DNA of 64,000 nt from Gigaspora rosea (lineage: Eukaryota > Glomeromycota > Glomeromycetes > Diversisporales > Gigasporaceae), in contig QKWP01000007.1 in assembly GCA_003550325.1 (NCBI GenBank), forward strand, positions 376,987 to 440,986, given 5' to 3'. Shown here in pieces: positions 23,514 to 34,283 of this stretch. The stretch's first letter is position 1; each line of letters begins with the position of its first letter. The position numbers were made by a program, and so were the translations under genes. The notes below the pieces were generated by a model. That model had not been told where the DNA came from. It did not search any database and saw only the letters and a list, made by a program, of their open reading frames with translations.

Positions 23514-24200
23514 AGGTCATTCTTTTAAAAGTTGTAGTACTATTGACTCTTTAGTAAAAGGTAGTAAAGTATATTTTACTGCTCAATTCACATTGTTTTT
23601 TCAGTTTTTTTGTTTCAGTTATTATTTAATAATTACATGTTGATTTATTATAATTTTTATTGATTGTTTTGAAAGATATATATTGTTCAGAAGATATTTA
23701 ATTCAATAGAAGTCATTTATTATGTATGATAATAGTTTTGTTAATTTTATAAAAGTTTAAGAATATTAATAAAGAATGTGTAACTTCTTATTAAAAACTT
23801 TTCTATTAAAGTTTCTATGCTTGAAAGTTGTTTTATAAGCTGAGTAAATAGTTTTATTCTTCTAAAATGTGACTTATTTACTTCAAAGTTAAACTATAAA
23901 AAAATAACAATATATAAATTATGTTTGTTGATTGGCTGCGTAGTTCAATGATTATCCATCTGCTTATATCATGGCTGACAATATGGTATCTGATTGACTT
24001 ATTGCTGCATGAAAAATTTCATGCTTTTATGCTTTTTTTCTAGTTTAAAGAGCAATAAAAGTAACTGTAAATAACATGTTCATATGATATAATTATTTAT
24101 TATTAGCGTGATATAGAGTGAGTGATATATCGGAAGTAGAATAAATTACATAATAATAAATTTACGAATGGATCAACAGATACACTAATCATTAAGTGGT
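23514..24200. other. AT-rich intergenic stretch
   Basis: No gene, RNA or element ends were recognised. Confidence 0.5.
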
Positions 24201-24224
24201 CTGAATCTGGAGTAAAAAGAACAT

Positions 24225-24400
24225 GATGGTTACATGAAGAATTATTTGTTAAAAAGAGAGTATGAAAATAGCACAAAGAATTATTTGTTGAAAAAGAAAG
24301 TATGGAATATTTTACAGAGACATTATTGAAAAAAGTATGACATGTGAATAAAGAATTATATGTTGAAAAGAGAGTATGGCATGAAGTAATGCATTATCAT
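24225..24400 (+). repeat. degenerate tandem repeat
   Basis: Three imperfect units share GAATTATTTGTTGAAAA and AGAGAGTATG, with a spacing of about 60-70 bp. It is followed by a T/C-rich low-complexity run (24408-24520). The open frame across it (24344-24592) is Phe-rich and not credible as a protein. Confidence 0.55.
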
Positions 24401-24520
24401 AATAAAATGGTTTTTTTGCTTTTTTTTCTTATTGTTTTTTCTTTTTCTTTTTTTTTCTTTTTATTGTTTTTTCTTTTTCTTTGTTCTTTTTGTCTTGGCT
24501 TTTTCTTGTTTTTTTTTGTA

Positions 24521-25032
24521 AATATGAAAGTATTTCTTGTCGTTTATTATATTTCAAGCTCTGTTTATTTTTCCCTTCATATTGAAAATTAATCATAACT
24601 ATAAGAGGACAATATTTAGGTTATGATTAGCATCTATTCATTCGTGTTTACAAGATTTAATTCTCAAGTATTTATTCGTAAAATATTGTATTGACTTTGT
24701 CTTATACAGGTGCAGGTGAACAACGACGAGGTCTTTACGCGATTAAAGATGCATAATTTCCAAAAAAAACACTCCAAGTATTCTCAAGAACTTATTGTTC
24801 ATCACATAACCTTAAGTATATTTATATTAAATCAGTTCAGAATGAGGACAAAGGTGATTAATAGTCAACTAATGAATTGAAAGTAACTTGGGTAAATTAG
24901 TAAATACGGTACCGAATAGAAGCACACATTGACTTTAACAGAATGTCAATTTGGCATACTCATTCCTTTCTACTCTAATCAACTAGTCCAAATCGGCTTT
25001 TCCACATATTGATACGAATTAGATTACGCTAG
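24521..25032. other. intergenic stretch of mixed composition
   Basis: It is less AT-rich than its surroundings. A TACAG acceptor-like site at about 24710 precedes GTGCAGGTGAACAACGACGA, but no frame continues far enough to call an exon. Confidence 0.4.
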
Positions 25033-25037
25033 ATAAT

Positions 25038-25461
25038 TGTCACGGAGTTTTTGGTACCCCTGTGATCAATGATCGGGTACGCATGTGATCGAATGTTATG
25101 ATCGGGTAATCGTGATTCATTAAATTAGTCTAATGATGAGTATAGTATGATGCATAAAGAAATATATAATGATATAAGAGTCAAAGTCGTATGACCGATT
25201 TATGATGTAAATAATGAGAGTCAAATAATGTATATAAGCGAAGCGAAATAATGAGAGATCCGGAGCTTCTCTTCTTGTAATAAATAACTTTGTGTTAACG
25301 AACTTGTGTGCTCACATATTTCTTAGTGAATAAACTTATCTGTGTGAAGTATCTTATAGGTGGTAGTACCTGAACGATACGTCAGTCATCGTACTGCCAA
25401 GCGAGTGAACTTTAATAGCAAAACCCCACGAAGACAAGGTAGTCTAAGTGACTACGTGACA
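25038..25461 (+). mobile_element. solo LTR
   Basis: It begins TGTCACGG and ends ACGTGACA, a TG...CA pair with inverted TGTCACG/CGTGACA ends. A 5-bp duplication, ATAAT, flanks it (25033-25037 and 25462-25466). Inside are a TATA-like TGTATATAAGCG near 25231 and AATAAATAAC near 25279, as expected for a plus-strand LTR promoter and polyadenylation signal. No internal retrotransposon sequence adjoins it, so it is a recombination remnant. The TGTCACG start is common in Ty3-type elements, but that placement is tentative. Confidence 0.85.
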
Positions 25462-25510
25462 ATAATAACACACCCGTCGTTTTCAGTAACATATTTTATT
25501 TATATAATTA

Positions 25511-25699
25511 CAGTCAACTCTTTTTATACCGAACCTCTTTATAACGAATTCTGGATATACTGAACTAAAAGTTTTAGAATTTATAATAGTTCAGTACAAA
25601 AAGAATTATGATTTCTTAAAAAAACTTAGTAATTTTATATAACGAACTTTTTTAATAGCCAGAACCAACAGTTCGGTACAGTATAAAGAGAGTTGACTG
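25511..25699. mobile_element. pogo-like MITE
   Basis: The ends CAGTCAACTCTTTTTATACC and GGTACAGTATAAAGAGAGTTGACTG are inverse to each other, and TA flanks both (25509-25510 and 25700-25701). This is the classic pogo/Tigger end type. A sister copy lies at 60171-60354. Confidence 0.9.
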
Positions 25700-25701
25700 T
25701 A

Positions 25702-26224
25702 CTTACCCTCTTCTTCTTCTTCTCTTACTTTAATTTAGATTATTTCTTCGAATGCAAAATCGGTTTGGACGATTTGATTATGTGTATATTATCAATATCA
25801 AATAGTAATGATATTATTGCATGTAAATTAAGATTTTATTCAAACAAAAAATTGTATGCATTCAAAAAAAAAATTTTTCGGCCAAATCAAATTACCAACG
25901 TTCATAAAAAAAAAATAAATTTTAAAGTATGCTTAACCTTCAGGAGAGACCGTCCCTATATACGGATATGTATTTAGATGTATTATTGCTACAGTATCAG
26001 CTTTTTACTGAATATAGGTTAGACCGTGCAATTTTTCTATGGCAGTGTATCTTTATGCAGAAATCTACAATCAAAATTTTCTTGAAATTTTAGGAAAGTT
26101 TATTTTTATTTCCGCCTTTTTTATCGACATATAGATATTGCAATTGAAATTGCTATTTACAACGACTACTGTGTGGTTAAATACAAATCTAGATAGACAT
26201 TGAGGTGATAATCTTCTTTAGCCC

Positions 26225-26226
<2 letters not shown>
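25702..26226. other. AT-rich intergenic stretch
   Basis: An open frame of 94 codons (25693-25977) starts inside the MITE and has no recognisable domain. I do not call it a gene. Confidence 0.5.

Positions 26227-26306
<80 letters not shown>
26227..26306. repeat. (TTA)n microsatellite
   Basis: About 26 uninterrupted TTA units. Confidence 0.98.
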
Positions 26307-26309
<3 letters not shown>

Positions 26310-26734
26310 TTTTTTTTATTAAGATTTACAAATATATTAATTTTTTATCGGATTTTTACCGGACAGATGAATTGATAATCACTGATCGTCAAAGCCATAA
26401 TGTAATATCACAGCGAAAGAATTTATAATCATTTAAAAATTTAGGTTATGTCCATGTGACTATAAAACATAATTAGGACTTGGCTCTGCGATATGATTAT
26501 CAGTATAAAATAAGTGTGAAGTTTGGTTCGAAGCCGAGGGTATGATATTTTCAAAATAGTATTACGTGCTGTTATTTCATTTTCATTAAAAAAGTACAAA
26601 TTTAAAAAAAATATCGATTTTTTTTTACTAAAATAAATTATCAGTAATTGATATAAATGTTATATAAAATTTTGGATTAATAAATTTGTAACCATATGGT
26701 TGCTGTAACCGTATCCAATCAAGCCAATCAAATT

Positions 26735-26945
26735 CTAAGATCAGGTGTAACGTTACATATTTAAGAGTCAAAACAACGTTTGTTTTGCCAAAAATTGCTT
26801 CTCTAACAAAAAAAAAATTCCTCACTAAATTTTAGTAAAAATGTAGCCTTTTCCAACCCTAGCCTCACACTAACTCTAACCTTAATTGCACAGTTTTATT
26901 CTTGTAAAAAAGTTGTTTTAATAGTCACGTTACACCTGATCTTAG
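26735..26945. mobile_element. 211-bp inverted-repeat MITE
   Basis: The ends CTAAGATCAGGTGTAACGT and ACGTTACACCTGATCTTAG are perfect inverses. They continue into AAAACAAC/GTTGTTTT with some gaps. The GTTACACCTGATCT block also recurs at 37146-37230. The target duplication is unclear. Confidence 0.75.
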
Positions 26946-27510
26946 TTGCAGTTGCAAAACTATTAATCCTAAAATTTTTATATCGAATATTATAGTTAGA
27001 ATTGTTATACAAAACTTAATTAATAATTATTTAAGATTTATTTATATAAATATAAAATTTGTGCATTATTTATATCTATATAAAAATAATTTATTTAACT
27101 TTAGCTAGTTTTAAATAGAATTTTACATAGATCTATGGACCTAACTTTGTGATGTGTTGTTGTCACTCCATCAGCTATTTCTAATCAGTTAGCTAAAATG
27201 GGCAGCGAAACCGTCCACACGTGCAATTTCTAGTTATCGTTATGTAATTTTTGATTTACGACGTGATTTTAAATTAACCAATCAGAAGCAATAAATTCAG
27301 CTTCACCAAAATTTAGTATCAACCATCGATACTATTTTTTAAAAAAAATTCCTGAATCAATTACGAATATATAAAAAACGATTTAAAACATTTTTTTTAA
27401 CATTCAAATCTAAATGGTTACAAGTTTATATAAAAAAAAAACCATTGCGTCAATTCATATTCAACAAACCTTATCAGAAATAAGTTCGGTCAATTCTAGC
27501 GTCACGGGCA
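26946..27510. other. intergenic stretch
   Basis: AT-rich, with a more balanced block at 27120-27290. No frame, RNA or element was recognised. Confidence 0.5.
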
Positions 27511-27932
27511 GACCTGTTAACTATACATACAAAAATATTAAATCGTTAGTGTATGACCTATAACTAGCAGATTATGTCTTTACTTATGTCTTTACTTCTT
27601 AGAAAGTTTCACACCAGAGGCGCACTATAGTGATTCGGCCATCGTAGATTAGTATTCATATGCGTCCCTATCTCGACCCTATAAAAAAATTTTTCGTAGA
27701 ATTGGTCGGAAAAATCTAAAATTATCCGATTGTTTTTCAGACGAACATATTAAAGGATGTATATGATTTTATATGTTTTTTATACATTTTTTATGCGTTT
27801 TTTATACGATAATTGTTATCAAAATTTTCTATTTTTACATCCCGTACAAACATCATAATGAAAACGACTCATTCCGAACAATTTTAGAACAAATATTTTT
27901 TATAGGGCGAACATAAGTGTTGTAACAAACTA

Positions 27933-28191
27933 GAGTTGTGACCCGAAACCCGAAACCTCTCCGAAACCTTCCCGAAACCTTCAAATTAGAATGTTAATAA
28001 CTAATGCACATTTACTATAAAGTAACCAAAACATTTCTGAAATGCAATCAATTATCATATACTTTATGTCTTAAAGTCTAAAATTAAAATTCTAACCCTT
28101 TCAGTATAGTATAAAGTTCAGAAAAGGTTTCGGGGTTTCGGAAAAAGGTTTCGGGATTTTATATATAGTTTCGGGTTTCGTTGCCCAACTC
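27933..28191. mobile_element. 259-bp TA-flanked MITE, absent from copy B
   Basis: The ends are GAGTTGTGACCCGAAACCCG and, in reverse complement, GAGTTGGGCAACGAAACCCG. TA flanks both (27931-27932 and 28192-28193). CCGAAACCT units repeat near the ends. At the matching place in copy B (about 31327-31336) the sequence runs straight through, so this inserted after the duplication, or copy B lost it. Confidence 0.8.
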
Positions 28192-29462
28192 TATAACAAA
28201 CCTCACCCACGTTACACCCTTAACCGGTTAATAGAGAGGTTCACTATCCGTTATTGTTACAATCCCCTACGTACTGTGACTCCCCTTTGTTGTCCTCAGT
28301 GATTCTTTCTCAATAATTTTCGGTCAACATCATCCAGGCCTTTTGACAGTGTTATTGGTTAAAAGTTTCCAATTAATTTTATCGTTCAAAACATTGGATA
28401 ATTGAAAATTTTTTATTGAAAGGCCCAATGCACTTATTTTTCCTTTCAAAACTAATTATTTATACTAAGTTACGTTTCCAAAACATTTTCCAATAAACGA
28501 ATTTATAATTGGAAGGCCAGTGACTTCTAATCTTCCAAATGGCAACTTAGTTTGTTACTTGAAGCACGGTTTATTATTTTCAGAAGTGTCACTTCCCCAT
28601 GTAACACTAGTAAGGAACTACATTTTTAAGTGCATAGATAAATATATAGGTTAGAATAAATAAATATATTAGTAACAATAATTATGCATTTGCATAATTG
28701 TTAAGATTACCGCTTTATTGTGTTACCATTACAAGCGTATAATTTAAAACTGCCACAATTGTTACACAAAAAATTGCCCACTACTCCTTAATGCACTTGC
28801 CTCTACAGTATAGTACTTCTTAAAATTACTAACTGAGCCAATTAATCTTTTATGATTCTCTCAATAAACGAACTAACATTGGAAGTCAATGGAATCGGAA
28901 GGTCAATGTCTTCTAAGAATGTTATTAGTTTCTTGAAGTGCGGTCTGCTATTTTTTTTCGGAAATGTCACTTTCGCCTGTGTCACTAGTAAGGAACTGCA
29001 TTGTCAGTGCATACATAAATAGATTAGAAAAATATAAATATATCCAAAAAAATAATGTGTGCATTTGAAAAAGCATTATTAAAAGATTGCCACCTTATTG
29101 TATTATTGTATTACCGTTACAAAAAAAAAATTTTAATAATTTACAACATGTCTTAATGTTACCAAAAAGTTGCTAAATACTCCTTAGTGTACCCGACTTT
29201 ACAGTATAGCCCTCCCTAAAATTACTAACTGATCAAATTAATTTATTATGTTTGTAACAAATACATTGCATCTTTCAATTTTGGCAAAAATACATGATCC
29301 ATCTATGAATATTTCGGGGTCCTAATTCTTATTAATGCTCAATAAGTTATTCGAAAATTTATTTAATGCTGAGGAATAAATATATGCATTTTATGTTCTC
29401 CACACTTATTTTTTTTCTCTTCACATTCAAGAGAAATATTATCAGTAACACAGTATTTTAAA

Positions 29463-30666
29463 ATGGAGATTAACATACACTTTGTATTTATCGCTCTGTT
29501 TATGCTCACTAGCTTTTCAATCGCTAGTAATGAACATCAAAAACCAATTCCAGTTATTATTGATATAGATGGTGATGTTCCTGACTTTCTTGCGATTCTT
29601 TACGCGCTTAAATCTAAGGAATTCGATGTACGTGGTGTTACTTTCGACGGTGACGGATGGTCTCATGCAGGTATTTTAATAATGTAATTAAAATTGCATT
29701 TTTAAGTCAAGATAATACAATAATAATATCGATTTGATAGCTTCGGTCCAGAACATTGTCGATATTGCAGATGATATCTATCCTGGAAAAAACCTTCCTG
29801 TCATACTTGGAGCTGATTATTCCCTGTACGACTCCGACAGACACCCGAATACCTTAGGTAGCCCTGGCTGTACTTATCAAAAATCGGTTCCAGAAGGTGC
29901 CTCAGGAAAACGTGATCAAGATTTGCTATACGGCATTAATCGGCAACTTAGGTTATCAAAACGGCTATGGTATGACGCTATTAAAGGTTTTAATATTACT
30001 AAGGACCTTGCTAATCTCATTGATTCAACAATTGAACAAACCGGAAAAAAACCTAAAATTATATTAACTGGTCCAGCAACAAATATTGCAACATTTTTAC
30101 GTGCATTTCCAACTTACACTGCAAAGATTGATAAAGTTTTCTGGATGGGTGGCGCTTTAAATGTTCCTGGAAATGTATTTACTGTATCAAATGATTCTCG
30201 TGCTGAATTTAATGTTTACCTTGATTGTGTTGCTGCTCGAGAATTGATTGCTTCTGACTTGGATATTACTCTGGTACCACTAGATTTTACAAATCAACTT
30301 CCACTTAGTCCTGGTGTTTTCGACAAACTCTCAAAACTCAAAAGTTTTTATGGCAAGTTTGTATATAAACTCTTGTCTATTATTCGTAAGGTAACACCTG
30401 GTGGAGACTCGGTATTCTTTGCATCTTATTATCTTTGGGATCCTATAGGAATCGCTGTTGCTAAAGACATTGGTGTTGCTAAAATTGTATCAGATCATTC
30501 ATTGACCGTTACTTGTAAAGGAGATCGGATTTATGACAGACAGTTTATAAAGTCTAAAACCCTTACAAATTCAAATTTTAAAGCTGCAATTGACGCTATT
30601 GTTAGTAAACCTATTGAAAACTCTCCATTTTATCAAGATTTTCTTAATGTAATTGATTGTGATTAA
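29463..30666 (+). CDS. secreted inosine-uridine-type nucleoside hydrolase
   Basis: Two exons (29463-29670 and 29741-30666) are joined by a 70-nt GT-AG intron in phase 1, giving 377 residues. The family hydrolyses the N-glycosidic bond of ribonucleosides to base plus ribose. Residues 1-22 form a signal peptide (hydrophobic core, SIAS before the likely cut), so the enzyme is predicted to be secreted. The Ca/ribose-binding start is D34-x-D36 with D41 (IDIDGDVPDF). Other family blocks are TGPATNIA (179-186), MGGALNVPGNVF (from 205), AEFN (224-227), VPLDFTNQLPLSPGVFDKL, and LWDP (301-304), whose Asp 303 matches the late metal ligand. The GDGWSHA and PGCTYQKSVPEG blocks resemble extracellular plant NSH3-type members, where one Asp of the usual DD pair is also replaced. 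The start ATG follows TTTAAA and fits the signal peptide. A duplicated copy downstream is broken. Confidence 0.9.
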
Positions 30667-30686
30667 TAATGTAATGTAATGTACAT

Positions 30687-30919
30687 TAATGATTACATTA
30701 ATCAGAAATCGTAGCTATAGTATCTGAACAATTTAAAAGGCCCTGGCTACACGAAAGCACAGGAATTAGATGTGAATGTGAGTGTTAATTTAGATTACAG
30801 TAATAATAAAATAAAATAAATAAATATATAAATAAAAAACAAAAAATCCGACCGTCTGTTGAAACCATGTAATGCAAAACGAAAAACAACTTTGCGTGGC
30901 CTTATCTATATGTACAAAA
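30687..30919. other. spacer between the duplicated units
   Basis: A short unique stretch that includes an AATAAAATAAA-type run near 30805-30830. No gene is seen. Confidence 0.5.
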
Positions 30920-33239
30920 TTCTTAAATCGTTAGTGTATGATCTAAAGTATAACTAACAGATTAAGCCTTTACTTCTTAGGAAGCTTCATGCCAGAGGTG
31001 GACTATAGTGATTCAGCCATTATAGGTTCGTATTCGTATGTATCCTATCTCGACCTATAAAAAAATTCTTTTGGAATTGTTCGGACAATTCAAAACTATT
31101 CAATTTTTTCGTTCGGACGAGCATTTTAAAGAATCTACTGGTATATGTTTTTATACGTTTTTTATACATTTTTATATGTTTTTTATACGGCAATATTTGA
31201 TCTAAAATTTTATAATTTTGCATCCTGTACAAACATTGTAATTAAAACAGTACAAACATAAGCCCCTGTCCGGAAAATCGACTCCATTCCGAACAATTTT
31301 AGAACAAACATTTTTATAGTGTGAACATAACAAGCCTCACCTACGTTACGTTCTTAACTGGTTAAATAGAGAGGTTTACGATTGTGATAAGCCCCTATGT
31401 ACTGTAACTCACCTTTGTTGTCATCAATGATTCTTCTTTCTCAATGAGTTTCGGTCAACATCGTCTAAGCTTTTAGTCGTGTTATTGGTTGAAATCTTCC
31501 ACTTAATTTTATTGTTCCAATAAAGCATTAGATAATTAAAATTTTTATTGAAAGGCCCAATACATTTATTTTTACCTTTCAAAACTATCAATTATACTCA
31601 GTTACGTTTCCAACACACCTTCCAATAAACGAATTAATAATTGGAAAGCATTGGAATCAGAAGGAAGGTCAATGCCTTCTAATCTTCTGAATGGCAATAT
31701 AGTTTGTTTCTTGAAGCACGGTTTATTATTTTCAGAAATGTCACTTTCCCATAAGGAACTACATTTATAAGCGCATAGATAAATATATAGCTTAGAATAA
31801 ATAAATATATTAGGAACAATAATTATGCATTTGCATAATTGTTAATATTACCGCTTTATTGTATTATCATTACAAAAATTTTAATTCGTACGTATTATTT
31901 AAAACCGGCCATAATTGTTACGCAAAAAATTGTCCCCTACTCCTTAATGTACTTTATAGTCCTTCTTAAAGTTACTAACTGAACCAATTAACCGCTTATA
32001 ATTCTCTCAATAAACGAACTAACATTGGAAGGCAATGGAATCGGAAGATCAATGTCTTTAATCTTCCTTCCAAATAACAATGTTGTTTGTTTCTTGAAGT
32101 GCGGTCTGTTATTGTTTTCGGAAATGTCACTTTTGTCTGTGTCACTAATAAGGGAACTGCATTGGCAGTGCATACATAAATAGATTAGGTAAAATAAATA
32201 TATCCAAAAAAAAATATGTATCCATTTGAATAAGCATTATTAAAAGATTGCCACCTTATTGTATAATTTTATTACCGTTAAAAAAAATTTTGAATTCGTA
32301 AGTATAATTTACAACCTGTCTTAATGTTACCAAAAGTTGCCAAATACTCCTTAGTGTTACTCGACTTTACAGTATAGCCCTCCCTAAAATTACTAACTGA
32401 GCAAATTAATATCTTATAATACATTGCATCTTTCAATTTTGGCAAAAATACACATTTTTAGTACTGCTCTAACCTGATCCATTTAGGAATATTTCGGGGT
32501 TCTAATTCTTATTAATGCCCATGCATGTTTAATAAGCAATTCGAGAATATTATTAATAAAAAAGTATTTTAAAATGGGGATTAACATACACTTTGTCTTT
32601 ATCGTTCTTTTTATGTTCACTAACTTTTCAATCGCTAGTAATGAACATCAAAAACCAATTCCAGTTATTATTGATATAGATGGTGATGGTGCTGACTTTC
32701 TTGCGATTCTTTACGCGCTTAAATCCAAGGAATTCGATGTACACAGTGTTACTTTCGACGGTGACGGATGGTCTCATGCAGGTATTTTAATAGTGTAATT
32801 ATAATTGCATTTTTAGGTCAATATAATAATATTATCGATTGATAGCTTCGGTCCAGAACATTGTCGATATTGCAGATGATATCTATCCTGGAAAAAACCT
32901 TCCTGTCATACTTGGAGCTGATTATTCCCTGTACGACTCCGACAGACACCCGAATACCTTAGGTAGTCCTGGCTGTACTTATCAAAAATCAGTTCCAGAA
33001 GGTGCCTCAGGAAAACGTGATCAAGATTTGCTATACGGCATTAATCGGCAACTTAGGTTATCAAAACGGCTATGGTATGACGCTATTAACCCTATGAAAA
33101 CTCGATACATGGGAATGCATGTAAAAATACGAAATTGTATGCGGGTAAGTACGGGTTTCATAATCACTGCACGGAAACTGCACGGAAACTGATCATCCAA
33201 AAAATTTAATACACGTTATCACACGAAATATTGAAATCC

Positions 33240-33840
33240 GTGCACTATCATGCATAGTATTATAACCATTTATTGACGTGTATTAATCTTAATGATCACA
33301 TAATTTCCGTGCACTAACGTGACAATCGTTAAGATTCTTAACGACCATAAATTTCGTGCACTAACGTGCACAATCGTTAAGATTCTTAACGATCATAATT
33401 TTCATGCACTGACATGCATAATCGTTAAGATTCTTAATGATCATAATCATAATTTTCGTGCTTTGACGTGCACAATCATTAAAATTCTTAACGAAAGTTT
33501 CAGTTTACTGACGTAACGATCATCACAATCGTTAAGGTTCTTAACGATCATTTCTGTACAAAATGTATAATCATCACTATCGTTAAGACTCCTTAACGAT
33601 CATAATTTCAGTGCATTAATATCGTGATCGTCATAATCGTTAAGATTCTTAACGATCATAATTTTTGTGCATGATGTCACAATTGTCACAATTGTTAAGA
33701 TCCTTAACGATCATAATTTTATGTACTAATATGATGATCATTAAGATCCTTAACGATCATAATTCCGTGCATTAACGTGATGATCGTTAAGATTCTTAAT
33801 GATTATAAATTCCGTGCATTGACGCGCACAAAAACATTTA
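33240..33840 (+). repeat. palindromic minisatellite inside the insertion
   Basis: About ten units of 45-65 bp each contain CGTTAAGATTCTTAACG (itself a near-palindrome), then ATCATAATTT and CGTGCA. The units differ in length and in small substitutions. The open frame over it (33319-33516) simply repeats TIVKILNDHNFRAL and is not a gene. Confidence 0.85.
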
Positions 33841-33903
33841 TTTTGTTGTTTTTTTTTTTTGTTTTTTTTTTTTGCACTTATCAATAATAATTTCCGTGCA
33901 TTG

Positions 33904-34283
33904 NNNNNNNNNNNNNNNNNNNNNNNNNNNNNNNNNNNNNNNNNNNNNNNNNNNNNNNNNNNNNNNNNNNNNNNNNNNNNNNNNNNNNNNNNNNNNNNNN
34001 NNNNNNNNNNNNNNNNNNNNNNNNNNNNNNNNNNNNNNNNNNNNNNNNNNNNNNNNNNNNNNNNNNNNNNNNNNNNNNNNNNNNNNNNNNNNNNNNNNNN
34101 NNNNNNNNNNNNNNNNNNNNNNNNNNNNNNNNNNNNNNNNNNNNNNNNNNNNNNNNNNNNNNNNNNNNNNNNNNNNNNNNNNNNNNNNNNNNNNNNNNNN
34201 NNNNNNNNNNNNNNNNNNNNNNNNNNNNNNNNNNNNNNNNNNNNNNNNNNNNNNNNNNNNNNNNNNNNNNNNNNNNNNNNNNN
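33904..34283. other. assembly gap of 380 N
   Basis: Undetermined bases bordered by T-runs, inside the inserted element. Translations across it are meaningless. Confidence 1.

Larger units (their letters stand above)
27520..30686 (+). repeat. segmental duplication, copy A
   Basis: This unit contains about 1.9 kb of upstream sequence plus the intact nucleoside hydrolase. It is repeated in the same orientation at about 30920-35514. Shared landmarks run in the same order: TTAAATCGTTAGTGTATGA, CAGAGG-G-ACTATAGTGATTC, TTCCGAACAATTTTAGAAC, TAGAGAGGTT, the gene, and GTGATTAATAATGTAATGTAATG. Inside the upstream part a block of about 400 bp is itself duplicated (about 28400-28830 and 28850-29230). Confidence 0.85.

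Noticed and set aside
24344-24592. An 82-residue membrane protein
   Set aside because: The centre is a T/C-rich low-complexity run next to degenerate tandem repeats.
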